64,000 nt of DNA from Ignavibacteriaceae bacterium (GCA_031292455.1 JARLHC010000128.1:1-64000); one strand, 5' to 3'; positions 45,801 to 54,445 are shown, counted from the stretch's first letter. Numbers and translations are program-made. Notes: generated by a model not told the origin, from the sequence alone.

Positions 45801-46109
45801 ATTTTAACACTGGAATTGAAACTTGACGAATTGAACCGGAAACTTAATGGAGATCAGCTCATAACCAAATATGAAGGTGCAGCTCCAACTTCTATAAAAC
45901 AACGGGTTGAAATAATAACCTCCGGGTTATGGAGTACAACTTCGGCACCAACTGAATCATTCATACAGAACTTTGAGGCTGCTTCCAGTAGGTTTAATGA
46001 TTTATTAACTTTGCTGAAATCTACTGATGAGGATATAAAAGAAATTGAATTTATTCTGGAAAAATATGACGCTCCATATACTCCGGGTCGTAGGCATGAA
46101 TGGAAGTAA
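42846..46109 (+). CDS. Exported BNR/VPS10-like beta-propeller protein
   Basis: A 1087-residue protein with a signal peptide (about 1-22, ending NLFAQN). Many BNR (Asp-box) repeats follow: SEDGGKSWKN, TTDGGKTWNN, STDRGVSWTK, SNDGGKTWAN, STDAGKTWRK and TTNGGNSWFS, spread over about residues 70-720. They predict one or two beta-propellers of the sortilin/VPS10 or photosystem-II-stability-factor type. After about residue 760 there is a region that may be beta-rich, then a helical tail. There is no type IX sorting domain, so it is probably periplasmic. Similar proteins are often annotated as glycosyl hydrolases, but no catalytic residues can be named. Confidence 0.85.
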   Translation: MQKIILTAITVFVLMNPANLFAQNSKSSPDSLKNIPLSGLKFRSIGPALTGGRVIDIAVNPVDHSEYFIASGSGSLWKTMNNGITFSPAFDNQKTYAIGSVGIDPSNPNVVWAGTGENGNQNNVVYGDGIYKSEDGGKSWKNMGIKNSEHIGGIAIDPKNSNQVYIAAMGPLRREGGDRGIFKTTDGGKTWNNVLYISKYTGCYEVHMDPRFPNIIYAVAHQRMRNLYTGISGGPESGIYKSIDYGTTWEKMKQGLPSEDVGRIGMSVSPVNPDILYAIIEAKKEQGVYKSTDRGVSWTKQNSYVSAYPFYFQKLFCDIKEADRVYSMDVFIHVSNDGGKTWANLGEKNKHVDNHVLWIDPDNNKHLLSGCDGGVYESYDQGQNWDFKSNIPIAEVYKVTTDNQTPFYNVYIGTQDNNSLGGPSRTISSGGITNQDWVFTLAGDGFQTQVDWKDPNIIYAESQNGGLTKFNKLSGEKLDIKPYDLTDTAYRFDWDAALLISQHNNNRLYFGSNKLFRTDDQGNSWKEISPDLTRGVPDNFQKLMGRSWSIDELVNKGSNAQISTIAESPLDENILYVGSGDGLIYYSTDAGKTWRKSLSVSDLPDYVRVHQIIASKYDKLVAYAACHNFSDGDYKPYLLKTTNGGNSWFSINSNLPEKGSTYTIAEDYVDSNLLFVGTQFGVYYTNTGGKEWISFKNGMPAIGVMDLRIQQNENDLVVSTYGRGVYILDDYSPLRYLSKETLQKEAFIFPIKDALMFVPSAPFGFNGIAFMGARFFTAPNPDVGAVLTYYIKDDYKSLKDKRRDAEKELQKKGEDIDFPSYNTLKKENEQPESFLLFTIADDKGNVVRKLKTDIKKGIGRIVWDFRYDVFTPVSIVPFDNSVPWDEPDKGYIVVPGKYTVSLSKFDDGIFTQLAEPKEFICKRLYNANISEKDKIVLDAFNRKVAELTRAITGSDAWRAELVNKLAYLKKTVFESAKVPIDTYSKILTLELKLDELNRKLNGDQLITKYEGAAPTSIKQRVEIITSGLWSTTSAPTESFIQNFEAASSRFNDLLTLLKSTDEDIKEIEFILEKYDAPYTPGRRHEWK

Positions 46110-46111
46110 TA

Positions 46112-48265
46112 CTAATATAAATTATTCTGGCAGATTTTAAGATTAAATAAGGATGTATATCTTTTCCTTGATTTTTTATTTGCAACCGCTATTGTTAGTG
46201 CTTGCTTAGAACCAATAAGGATCATCATTTTAGCCGCTCGGGTAACAGCAGTATATAAAAGGTTCCTCTGTAGCATGATATAATGTGCAGTAGAGATTGG
46301 CAGGATTACACATGGATATTCCGATCCTTGGGATTTGTGGACTGTGATAGCATAAGCTAGTGTAATATCATCAAGTTCAAGAAATTCATATGAAACTACT
46401 TTCCCATTAAAATTAATTTCCAGTTTCTGGTCCTCTATATTAATAGAATGAATCAATCCTATATCGCCGTTGAAAACATCCTTCTCGTAATTATTTCTAA
46501 GCTGCATTACCTTGTCACCTATCTTATAATTTTTTGCTCCAAGTGAAAGTAATATATCATTTCTATTCAATGCTGTTTGTAGTAAAGAATTAAGATTATC
46601 AGCTCCCACATCCCCTTTATACATGGGTGTAAGAACCTGTATATCATTCATAGGATCAAAGCCATATTTAGAAGGAAGTCTGTCTGTACATAATTCAGCG
46701 ATCATATCAGGGATTTTGGAATTATCTGTTTCCTGGATAAAGAAGAAATCGGAAATCTCACTATTTACAAGGGCTGGGAACTCTCCTTTATTTATCTTGT
46801 GGGCATTCACAACAATTTCGCTTTCCTCTGCCTGTCTGAAAATTTTAGAGAGCATAGTAGTAGGGATAATATTCGACTTTATCAGGTCATTTAATATATC
46901 TCCAGGACCTACGGATGGAAGCTGATCTACATCGCCTACCAGAACTAATGTGGTATTTAGGTTAATTGCATTAACAAGACTGTTCATCAACATTGTGTCG
47001 ATCATTGACATTTCGTCCACTACTATCAGGTCGGCCTCAATCGGGTTGTCTTCATCACGCATGAATATCTGGTCCTGCGGATTATATTCCAAAAGTCTGT
47101 GAATTGTTCTGGCTTCAATACCGATTACTTCGCTCATTTTTTTTGCAGCTCTACCAGTTGGTGCAGCTAGCATAATATTTTTACCCAGATGGAGGAAAGA
47201 ATCAATAATTCCTTTCAGTGCAGTAGTTTTTCCTGTCCCAGGACCGCCTGTTAATATAAAAATTTTACTCATTAGTGAATTTCGGATTGCGACAAGCTGT
47301 TCATCAGAATACCTGGAGGAAGTCAACCGAATGGAGTTTAGCTCTTTCTCTGTAATATCAGTATTACATCTGCAAATTGCAGATATTTTGTTTTCAATAT
47401 TTCGTTCTGCTTCATAATATTGCAGAAGATAGATATTATTATCTACGATTTTCAAGAAACCATTATCTTCCATTTCACGAAAAAGGAGCAGTGAGTCAGA
47501 AAGGTCTACATTTAAAATCTCAAAACAATTATTAACTAGTTCCTGTAATGGTAGAAAAATATGACCATCATTGGAAGCTTCATTCAGCACATAAATAATA
47601 CCAGCTTTTATCCTTTGGGGATGATCTTCATTAAATCCGGCACTTTTACCAATTGTATCTGCAATTTTGAAACCGATTCCCCATACGTCATAAGTGAGCT
47701 GATAAGGATTATCCTGAACTATTTTAATAGAATCTTTTCCATAAGTGCGGCATATCTTTAAAGCATTGGCGGGAGATATATCGTATTTTTGTAGAAATAT
47801 CATAATATCCTTTGCCGCTTTCTGCTCATCCCAGCTCTTTTTAATTTGGACAAGTTTTTTCTTTCCTATTCCATCTACTTCTAGGAGTTTGTTAAAGTCA
47901 TTATCCATAACCTCAATGGTATTTTCCCCGAACATGCCAACTATCTTTTCAGCGGTTGAATGCCCTATACCTTTGACTAGTCCTGAACTAAGATATTTTG
48001 AAATGGCACTTGCAGTTGTTGGATAAATAATGGAGAAAGATTCAATTTTAACCTGCGGTCCATGTTTGGGATGGCTTTCATATAGTCCGGTAATTTTGAG
48101 CTTTTCGCCTGTCTTTATTGAGGGTAAAATGCCAACAGCTTTCATACCCCCGGACAAAGAAACCACACTATAACCGGTTTCTTCATTCCTATAAATATAG
48201 GCTTCTAATATTGCCTCTATTGTCACTTTGTCTCTTTTAGTTTCATATATAAATATAATAAGCAT
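46112..48265 (-). CDS. recD2: RecD2/YrrC-type ATP-dependent DNA helicase
   Basis: A superfamily 1B helicase of about 717 residues. The N-terminal OB-like and helix-hairpin-helix region reads ILEAYIYRNEETGYSVVSL, then VKGIGHSTAEKIVGMFG and LLEVDGIGKKKL. The Walker A motif is GGPGTGKTTALKG, Walker B is VVDEMSMID, and later motifs include GDVDQLPSVGPGDIL and YAITVHKSQGSEYPCVI. RecD2 proteins unwind DNA 5' to 3' and act in repair or replication outside a RecBCD complex. The start is uncertain: ATG 48265 is shown, but GTG at 48226 gives a more typical N-terminus (VTIEAILEAYIYR). Confidence 0.93.
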   Translation of the reverse strand: MLIIFIYETKRDKVTIEAILEAYIYRNEETGYSVVSLSGGMKAVGILPSIKTGEKLKITGLYESHPKHGPQVKIESFSIIYPTTASAISKYLSSGLVKGIGHSTAEKIVGMFGENTIEVMDNDFNKLLEVDGIGKKKLVQIKKSWDEQKAAKDIMIFLQKYDISPANALKICRTYGKDSIKIVQDNPYQLTYDVWGIGFKIADTIGKSAGFNEDHPQRIKAGIIYVLNEASNDGHIFLPLQELVNNCFEILNVDLSDSLLLFREMEDNGFLKIVDNNIYLLQYYEAERNIENKISAICRCNTDITEKELNSIRLTSSRYSDEQLVAIRNSLMSKIFILTGGPGTGKTTALKGIIDSFLHLGKNIMLAAPTGRAAKKMSEVIGIEARTIHRLLEYNPQDQIFMRDEDNPIEADLIVVDEMSMIDTMLMNSLVNAINLNTTLVLVGDVDQLPSVGPGDILNDLIKSNIIPTTMLSKIFRQAEESEIVVNAHKINKGEFPALVNSEISDFFFIQETDNSKIPDMIAELCTDRLPSKYGFDPMNDIQVLTPMYKGDVGADNLNSLLQTALNRNDILLSLGAKNYKIGDKVMQLRNNYEKDVFNGDIGLIHSINIEDQKLEINFNGKVVSYEFLELDDITLAYAITVHKSQGSEYPCVILPISTAHYIMLQRNLLYTAVTRAAKMMILIGSKQALTIAVANKKSRKRYTSLFNLKICQNNLY

Positions 48266-48380
48266 ATTCTTTAAATATGTCCCCAAATTGACGTGTTATG
48301 TGAAATCAGTGACTTGAGGCGATAGTTTATTTTCTACATTTGAATTACTTTGATAATAAGGGGTATTTGGTTCAGAGAAA

Positions 48381-48397
48381 CAGGTTTTCCCTGATTG
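48381..48397 (+). promoter_or_regulatory. 17-base motif, second copy
   Basis: CAGGTTTTCCCTGATTG matches the motif at 744-760 at 16 of 17 bases and lies 55 bases upstream of the ATG at 48453, against 54 bases in the other copy. The two genes are paralogues, so this is likely a shared control element. It also lies upstream of the minus-strand recD2 start. Confidence 0.55.
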
Positions 48398-48452
48398 TTT
48401 AATAAAAAGTTATAAAATAAATTATGTGGGATAAATTGTTCCGAGGCATGAA

Positions 48453-48857
48453 ATGGACTTTAATAGTGTATTAATGATTGATGATGACATTGAATTTCTG
48501 GCAGATTCAATGGCATTTCTCATTTCTGATATGAAAATTAAGGTCGTTTGCGCATTTTCTCGAGAGGAAGCGGAAGCAAAAATAAGGAAATATAACCCTG
48601 GAATTATAGTACTTGATCTTGGATTAAATAGCGGGGATAAAATTTCAGCATTAAAAAATCTTCGTCCGAATGCCCCTATAATTTTAATGACAAGTGATTG
48701 TGATAATGAGGATTACCCGGAATTATCTAGGGAAATGGGTGCGGATGCATATTGCCTTAAAAAGAAATTTAAATCTGCTTTTCCAAAATTAATCAAATAT
48801 CTTGAAAATGGCCTGAATTTCGCGACGTTCAGAAAGGAACTATCTCTTATTAGATAG
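48453..48857 (+). CDS. Receiver-only response regulator, paralogue of 276-689
   Basis: A 134-residue receiver domain with no output module. The acidic pocket is MIDDDIEF, the phospho-acceptor Asp is in GIIVLDLGLN, and Thr lies in IILMTSDCDNEDY. It ends YCLKKKFKSAFPKLIKYLEN. It shares its layout and several phrases (FSREEAEAKIRKYNPGI against VSPEEAEEKFRLYNPGI) with the gene at 276-689, and keeps the full acidic pair that the other has changed to Lys. The partner kinase is not in the window. Confidence 0.82.
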   Translation: MDFNSVLMIDDDIEFLADSMAFLISDMKIKVVCAFSREEAEAKIRKYNPGIIVLDLGLNSGDKISALKNLRPNAPIILMTSDCDNEDYPELSREMGADAYCLKKKFKSAFPKLIKYLENGLNFATFRKELSLIR

Positions 48858-48902
48858 ATATATTTGATTATCGCTGGTTATTGCCTAACAAATGATCTGC
48901 TT

Positions 48903-49295
48903 TTAATTTCTCTTCTCTTTGTTAAAATGTTTTTTAACCTTTGCTGTGATCTGTCGATCAGTCATCTTATCTTCTGTTTCGATAAAAACTTTTTTGCCTA
49001 TGAAAGATTTCCCATCAATCCGTTTTTTAAGTTCAATTTTTGCTTCACCAGGACCAAAAATTAAGATTGCTTCAGCATCCTGAATGTTGGAAATTACTTC
49101 ATCATAATATTTTCTAAGGTGGTTTTCTAACCTTCGTTCTACAATATCGTCTTCAGAGATATTTAATGTTCCCCCGGAATACCTTGCTTGTTTTTCAATA
49201 TCGGAATTTACTTGCCTCATTTCCATGTCCCCGTTTTTGACTGTTACAATGGCAGCTCTCCTGCGATCAATCCATAAACCGACTTCTTTCTTCAT
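48903..49295 (-). CDS. eRF1-domain-3/pelota-like small protein
   Basis: A 130-residue protein that begins KKEVGLWIDRRRAAIVTV and ends ETEDKMTDRQITAKVKKHFN. In the middle HLRKYYDEVISNIQDAEAIL is followed by IFGPGEAKIEL. This matches a bacterial family whose fold resembles the third domain of eukaryotic release factor 1 and pelota, often annotated as translational machinery proteins. No GGQ domain is present, so it cannot hydrolyse peptidyl-tRNA by itself. Function is unknown. GGAGAA lies just upstream of the start. The coding frame is isolated, converging with the receiver gene. Confidence 0.6.
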   Translation of the reverse strand: MKKEVGLWIDRRRAAIVTVKNGDMEMRQVNSDIEKQARYSGGTLNISEDDIVERRLENHLRKYYDEVISNIQDAEAILIFGPGEAKIELKKRIDGKSFIGKKVFIETEDKMTDRQITAKVKKHFNKEKRN

Positions 49296-49572
49296 GTAAT
49301 TCTCCTTCCTTTAATAGGGGTGATATTTCTCATTTGGCATGCTTGCTACTACCAATATAAGTAAAAAAATAAATTAAAGGTGAGTAAAAATTAAGTCGTA
49401 CCGATAGTGGTGAATAAAAGCACAAAAGAGATAACCAGAAGTAATTTTAGTTTAATCAAAAAAATAATAGAACTTGAAACAAAGTAGCTTTATTTAGGTT
49501 AAACCATAGAAATAATCAAATAGTCTAATTGAAAGATTTTATATTTTAACAAAAACTCGAAAGGATAAGGAT

Positions 49573-50139
49573 ATGAGACTGTTATTAATTTCCATAGCTG
49601 TTTTTCTATTTCTTGGTTCTCCTGAAGCGCAAGTGCATGTTGGAATGCATATTAATATAGGTAGCCAACCTGTCTGGGGACCAGTAGGATATGATTATGC
49701 AGAATATTATTATTTCCCCGATATTGATGTTTTCTATTATGTCCCGACAAAACGTTTTGTTTGCTGGGAGGGGGGTAAATGGATATTTCGATCTTCATTA
49801 CCTGTCAGGTTTCGCAACTACGATCTGTATAGAATGCACAAAGAAGTAATTAATGAAGACAAGCCATATTTAAGACATGAATATTATATGAATAAATTCA
49901 TGCCATACAAGAGAAAACATGATCAACAAATTATTCGGGATAGCCATGATTCAAAATATTTTATACTAAGGGGACATCCGGAGCATAATAAATGGATTCA
50001 GCAGAGTGGCCAAAATCATATCAAACGAAATAATGATGGAATAAGAGGAAATAAAAAAGAAAATATCAGGCGGGAAAATGATAAAATGAATAGAGGCCAT
50101 GAAAACGAAAAGGGAAATAAAGAGCATGGTAACAAATAA
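49573..50139 (+). CDS. Exported His/Asn/Lys-rich protein of unknown function
   Basis: A 188-residue protein with a signal peptide (about 1-20). The conserved core reads NIGSQPVWGPVGYDYAEYYY, FPDIDVFYYVP, then GGKWIFRSSLPVRFRNYDLY and KEVINEDKPYLRH. This core is familiar from many Bacteroidetes exported proteins, whose role is not known. The last 60 residues are low-complexity (RGNKKENIRR, MNRGHENEKGNKEHG) and probably disordered. AAAGGATAAGG precedes the start. No operon partner is evident. Confidence 0.7.
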   Translation: MRLLLISIAVFLFLGSPEAQVHVGMHINIGSQPVWGPVGYDYAEYYYFPDIDVFYYVPTKRFVCWEGGKWIFRSSLPVRFRNYDLYRMHKEVINEDKPYLRHEYYMNKFMPYKRKHDQQIIRDSHDSKYFILRGHPEHNKWIQQSGQNHIKRNNDGIRGNKKENIRRENDKMNRGHENEKGNKEHGNK

Positions 50140-50264
50140 TTAAATTCTGTAATAATTCTGATTTTTTCTGCAATAAGAATTCATTATATAAGCTAACTAA
50201 ATTAATTATTTTTCTTTTTTAATTGTATCCTTAATACATTAATTCAAATGAGCTGGCTTTTATA

Positions 50265-52676
50265 ATGGCGCAGAAATTATATTATTCTTTCCTTTTAATG
50301 CTATTCTTTTCACCGACTCTTTTTGCGCAGAATAAAAGCGGGAGCATTTACGGTCTTATTGTAGATGAAGGATCGGACAATCCAATTCCTTTTGTTAATG
50401 TTCTGTTACTTAAATCTAATGATAGTTCTGTAGTTAAAGTAAACACTACCAACAAAAGTGGAAAGTTCGAATTTACTAATATTGCGGACGGCGATTATTT
50501 AATTAAACTCAGTTGTATTGGTTTTCATGAAATTGTCAAACCGGGGATTAAGCTAAGCAATGCCGGAAGGAAATTAAATATGGGTACAATAGTGCTCGTA
50601 TCGGCAATTGCTGATCTTGATGAAGTTGTAGTTACTTCCAAGAAAGAAACCTTTAATAATTCAGTCGACAGGAAGATTTATAATGTTGAGAAGGATATAA
50701 TGAGTAAAAGTGGTACTGCTGGAGACCTGCTTCAAAATATTCCTTCTGTTTCAGTTGATATTGATGGCAATGTAAGTCTCAGGGGTTCCCAGAATGTAAT
50801 GATAATGATAAATGGAAAGACATCTTCATTAATGGATAAAAGTAGTGCTGCAGTACTGGATGAAATGCCAGCTAACTCAATTGAAAGGATTGAGGTTATA
50901 ACAAATCCTTCCGCAAGTTTTAAACCTGATGGGACTTCAGGAATTATCAATATAGTCTTGAAGAAAAATACTGGTACTGGGATAAATAGTAACCTTACCT
51001 TCAACCTTGGGAATAAAAGCAGGTATAACACTAATTGGAATTTTAATTATAACCCGGGCCGGTATAACATCTTCGGAAGTTATGGATTCCGTCAGGATGA
51101 CCGTTCACGTTCTAATATCGATATACGTAATCAAACTGATTCTGCCGGCAATAAAAGTTTTTATAATGAAAACACAAATCAGCATGGAAGGCCGGTAGTG
51201 CATCTTGCTAACCTCGGAGGAGAGTATAATTTTGACAAATATAATAAACTAAGCATTGCAGGAAACTATTTTTATCAGGATGCCACACGATCTGGTATAT
51301 CGGCACAATTATACAGAGATGCCTTTTATAATATAACCCAGGATCTTGATCGGCAGAGGATCAGCCCCGAAAATCAAAAAGAATATGATGTTACTTTAAA
51401 TTATCTGCTTAATTTCGGCAAAGAGGATCACGATCTGGAATTTGAATTTAAAATATCTCACGCTCCTGAGCTTGAAGAGAATTATTATACTGATGTTTAT
51501 CGATACCCTGCAATTCCTGATCAAGATGATAACGATGCTATAATTCAGAATGATGACAAAAAGGAAATAACTTTAAAGTATAAAAACCAGCTGACGGAGA
51601 AATCTTCCTTTGAAGCTGGATATTCAGGTGAATTTAATTTGTCTGAGATGGATCTCTCTGTGGAATATTATGACTATACCCAGCAAAAATTAATAAGAGA
51701 TATGACAAAATCTAGCCACTTTCTTCTTGATAAATCTATGAATGCCGCCTACTTCACATATGAAAATAAGATGGGACAATTTAGTTTTATGTCCGGATTT
51801 AGGATAGAACAGGCAATTCTGAAACCGCAGCTGTTAAGTCTGGATTCTGTAATAACCAATAATTATTTGAATTTATTCCCCACTCTTCATATTAAATATC
51901 AAATAAACACAATTGCCAGTCTTCAACTTAATTATAGTAAACGTATTCATCGCCCCGACGATGAAGATTTGAATCCTTTCCCTGAGTATCAGGATCCGCG
52001 TAATATTAGATCTGGTAATCCAAATCTGCTTCCAGAATATATTCACTCAATTGAGTTTGGATGCCAGTTACAGTATGAAAATATCTCAGTAATCCCTGGA
52101 ATTTTTTATCGTTATACATCCAACAGGTTCACCCAAATAACAGAACAGTATAACGATTCTGTTATGCTTACTACCCGAAAAAATCTTAACTTTGATCAAT
52201 CAGGAGGACTCGAACTTGTTGTCTCCGGTTCTTTCGCCAATTTCTTTAGTACTCAATTAAGTCTAAACGGATTTTATGATCAGATTGATGCTACAAATCT
52301 TGGATATAATATAAATTCTTCTGCATATTCTTGGGCTGGTACTTTTAGTCTTAATTTCAATATTACAAAAACGACGATGTTCCAGGTTTACTCAAATTAC
52401 CGTTCCTTAAGATTAACCCCGCAGGGAGAAGTCGGTCCATCTTATGCAATTAACTGCGGTTTGAGACAGGACATTTTTAACGAACGTGTATCTCTGATTT
52501 TTACTGTATCGGATATATTTAACACCCTTAAACAGAATACTACCTTAAACACTCCGGATCTGTATGATTATTCCATCCGCCAACGTGATGGTCAGATAAT
52601 ATATGTCGGCGTTACGTATCATTTCGGAAAATCTGATAAGAAAAAAGATAAAATGGAGTACGATGACAAACTTTAA
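50265..52676 (+). CDS. TonB-dependent receptor with carboxypeptidase-like N-terminal domain
   Basis: An 803-residue outer-membrane protein. A signal peptide (about 1-22, FSPTLFAQ) is followed by a CarboxypepD_reg-like Ig domain (SIYGLIVDEGSDNPIPFVNV...), then a plug domain (DLLQNIPSVSVDIDGNVSLRG...NSIERIEVITNPSASF), then a beta-barrel from about residue 230 with GNPNLLPEY and the final strand region ending YVGVTYHFGKSDKKKDKM. It matches the outer membrane beta-barrel family 3 of Bacteroidetes. The imported substrate is not evident. The gene is followed 85 bases later by an exported nitroreductase. Confidence 0.9.
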   Translation: MAQKLYYSFLLMLFFSPTLFAQNKSGSIYGLIVDEGSDNPIPFVNVLLLKSNDSSVVKVNTTNKSGKFEFTNIADGDYLIKLSCIGFHEIVKPGIKLSNAGRKLNMGTIVLVSAIADLDEVVVTSKKETFNNSVDRKIYNVEKDIMSKSGTAGDLLQNIPSVSVDIDGNVSLRGSQNVMIMINGKTSSLMDKSSAAVLDEMPANSIERIEVITNPSASFKPDGTSGIINIVLKKNTGTGINSNLTFNLGNKSRYNTNWNFNYNPGRYNIFGSYGFRQDDRSRSNIDIRNQTDSAGNKSFYNENTNQHGRPVVHLANLGGEYNFDKYNKLSIAGNYFYQDATRSGISAQLYRDAFYNITQDLDRQRISPENQKEYDVTLNYLLNFGKEDHDLEFEFKISHAPELEENYYTDVYRYPAIPDQDDNDAIIQNDDKKEITLKYKNQLTEKSSFEAGYSGEFNLSEMDLSVEYYDYTQQKLIRDMTKSSHFLLDKSMNAAYFTYENKMGQFSFMSGFRIEQAILKPQLLSLDSVITNNYLNLFPTLHIKYQINTIASLQLNYSKRIHRPDDEDLNPFPEYQDPRNIRSGNPNLLPEYIHSIEFGCQLQYENISVIPGIFYRYTSNRFTQITEQYNDSVMLTTRKNLNFDQSGGLELVVSGSFANFFSTQLSLNGFYDQIDATNLGYNINSSAYSWAGTFSLNFNITKTTMFQVYSNYRSLRLTPQGEVGPSYAINCGLRQDIFNERVSLIFTVSDIFNTLKQNTTLNTPDLYDYSIRQRDGQIIYVGVTYHFGKSDKKKDKMEYDDKL

Positions 52677-52761
52677 TAAAGTATAATAATAAGAAACCCT
52701 TATACATTGTTAATTCAAAGTTTTGTAAATTTATTCTCAAATTATTTCACTGGAAATAAAA

Positions 52762-53403
52762 ATGAAATACTCAAATCATCTCTTGCTTTTATTTATCTTA
52801 TGCTTTAATTATATATCTTCTGCCCAGCAGAATAAAATAATTCAACTTCCTTTACCTCAAAAAGAAATCGGTAAGCCCTTAATGATGGTTTTAAATTCTA
52901 GGCAGTCGACAAGATCATTTGCTAATACCCCAATACCAAAACAGGAGTTGGCTAATCTTCTCTGGGCTGCATTCGGTATTAATCGATCTGATGAAGGTAA
53001 AAGAACTGCCCCTTCAGCAAAAAACTGGCAGGACATTGACATTTATGTGTTTATTCCTGAAGGTGTATATACCTACAATGCTAAAGATAATAGGCTTGAG
53101 CTGGTTTCAACTTTTGATTTGCGGAGTATGGCTGGTGTTCAGGACTTTGTTAAATCTGCTCCCCTTAATCTTGTTTATGTCTCGGATCAATCCAAAATGG
53201 GAAAGACTTCCACTGAAGATAAAATGATATATTCAGGTGCAGATGCAGGCTTTATTGCTCAGAATGTTTATTTATATTGTGCATCACAAGGATTTGGTGT
53301 TGTTGTACGTGCAATGATTGATAAGAAAGCTCTTTCTGAAAAATTGCACCTTAAACCGGAACAAAAAATCATCCTTTCCCAGACTATAGGCTATATTAAA
53401 TAA
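52762..53403 (+). CDS. Exported nitroreductase / SagB-type oxidoreductase
   Basis: A 213-residue protein with a signal peptide (about 1-21, CFNYISSAQQ). It shows the nitroreductase fold: SRQSTRSFANTPIPKQELANLLWAA, an FMN-contact segment TAPSAKNWQDIDIYVF, and YCASQGFGVVVRAM near the C-terminus. SagB-like proteins often act on peptides, whereas classical nitroreductases are cytoplasmic. An exported copy beside a TonB receptor is unusual. A flavin would need to be loaded outside the cytoplasm or before export. Substrate is unknown. Confidence 0.83.
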   Translation: MKYSNHLLLLFILCFNYISSAQQNKIIQLPLPQKEIGKPLMMVLNSRQSTRSFANTPIPKQELANLLWAAFGINRSDEGKRTAPSAKNWQDIDIYVFIPEGVYTYNAKDNRLELVSTFDLRSMAGVQDFVKSAPLNLVYVSDQSKMGKTSTEDKMIYSGADAGFIAQNVYLYCASQGFGVVVRAMIDKKALSEKLHLKPEQKIILSQTIGYIK

Positions 53404-53507
53404 ATTTATAAGCAAATTTCACAGGGGAATATACTTTTTAGTTGATTGGTAAAATGAAATTTGTAGATAATTAAAGTAATTTCCATCCTTGTTCGTCTAC
53501 TATAATA

Positions 53508-54089
53508 ATGAGTGAAGCATTGAAAATTACGACATTTCCGCATAGCGGTCAGTTGGTGGTTCAATCTGTAAAAGAATATGGCAGGCGTTTATTTGGTTTT
53601 ATCCGCTCCAGGGTTAATACAAATGAGGATGCTGAAGATATTCTGCAGGATGTATGGTATCAGTTAAGTGTCCTTGACGCTGGTCCTGTTGAGCAACTTG
53701 GAGCATGGCTTTATAAAGTAGCTCAGAATAAGATCATTGACCATTATCGTAAGCAAAAGCCGGAGGCTATTGAGGACATTTCTTATGAAGATGATGAAGG
53801 CGAAATCAAATTCAAGGAGGTCCTTCTTATAGAAGAGAATAATGATCCTGAAATAATATACCTTAAAAATCTTTTTTGGGAAAAGCTTTTTTCAGCCTTA
53901 TCCGAATTACCAGAACCGCAGAGAAACATTTTTGTCCTTAATGAGCTTGAAAATAAAACCTTTCAGGAAATCTCAGATGAATCAGGTGAAAATATTAAAA
54001 CACTTATATCTAGGAAACATTATGCAGTTGTTTACCTGAGAGAGAGACTTCATGTATTATACGAAGAAATTGTAAAAAAAATAATTTAA
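53508..54089 (+). CDS. ECF-type sigma-70 factor
   Basis: A 193-residue sigma factor. Region 2 includes RLFGFIRSRVNTNEDAEDIL and QDVWYQL with ALYKVAQNKIIDHYRK-like region 2.4. Region 4 has ALSELPEPQRNIFVLNELEN and KTFQEISDESGENIKTLISR as the helix-turn-helix. It should direct RNA polymerase to a stress or envelope regulon. No standard anti-sigma factor follows; instead a small membrane protein starts 10 bases downstream. Confidence 0.9.
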   Translation: MSEALKITTFPHSGQLVVQSVKEYGRRLFGFIRSRVNTNEDAEDILQDVWYQLSVLDAGPVEQLGAWLYKVAQNKIIDHYRKQKPEAIEDISYEDDEGEIKFKEVLLIEENNDPEIIYLKNLFWEKLFSALSELPEPQRNIFVLNELENKTFQEISDESGENIKTLISRKHYAVVYLRERLHVLYEEIVKKII

Positions 54090-54099
54090 GGAGTTAAGT

Positions 54100-54414
54100 A
54101 TGAAAAGACATTGGATTAAAAAAGCGTTTTTCATCACTTTGATAGCAGTTGCCGTTATAGTTGTATTTGGGGGTGCTGTAATGCTGTTGTGGAATGGTGT
54201 TCTCACCGATGTTCTCCATATAGGGATGATATCATTCTGGCAAGCGATTGGACTCCTTCTTCTTTCCAAAATATTATTCGGGGGTTTCGGGCCGGGATAT
54301 AGGGGGCATTTCGGTCCGTGGGGTCATAACCGACATCATTGGATGCACATGTCAGAAGAAGAGAGGACCAAATTCCGAGAGGAATGGAAAAAACGATGTC
54401 AGCCTTCTCAATAA
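54100..54414 (+). CDS. Small membrane protein coupled to the sigma factor
   Basis: A 104-residue protein with two hydrophobic segments (about 8-30 and 40-61) and a Gly/His-rich stretch FGPGYRGHFGPWGHNRHHW. The C-terminal tail is charged and helical (MSEEERTKFREEWKKRC). It lies 10 bases after the sigma gene and has GGAG upstream. Its position suits an anti-sigma or a sensor, and the His-rich loop might bind metal, but neither is shown by sequence. Proteins of this layout are often found after ECF sigma genes in Bacteroidetes-like genomes, as I recall. Confidence 0.7.
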   Translation: MKRHWIKKAFFITLIAVAVIVVFGGAVMLLWNGVLTDVLHIGMISFWQAIGLLLLSKILFGGFGPGYRGHFGPWGHNRHHWMHMSEEERTKFREEWKKRCQPSQ

Positions 54415-54445
54415 AATATCTGGTAATCAATTTTGTTTATTAATT

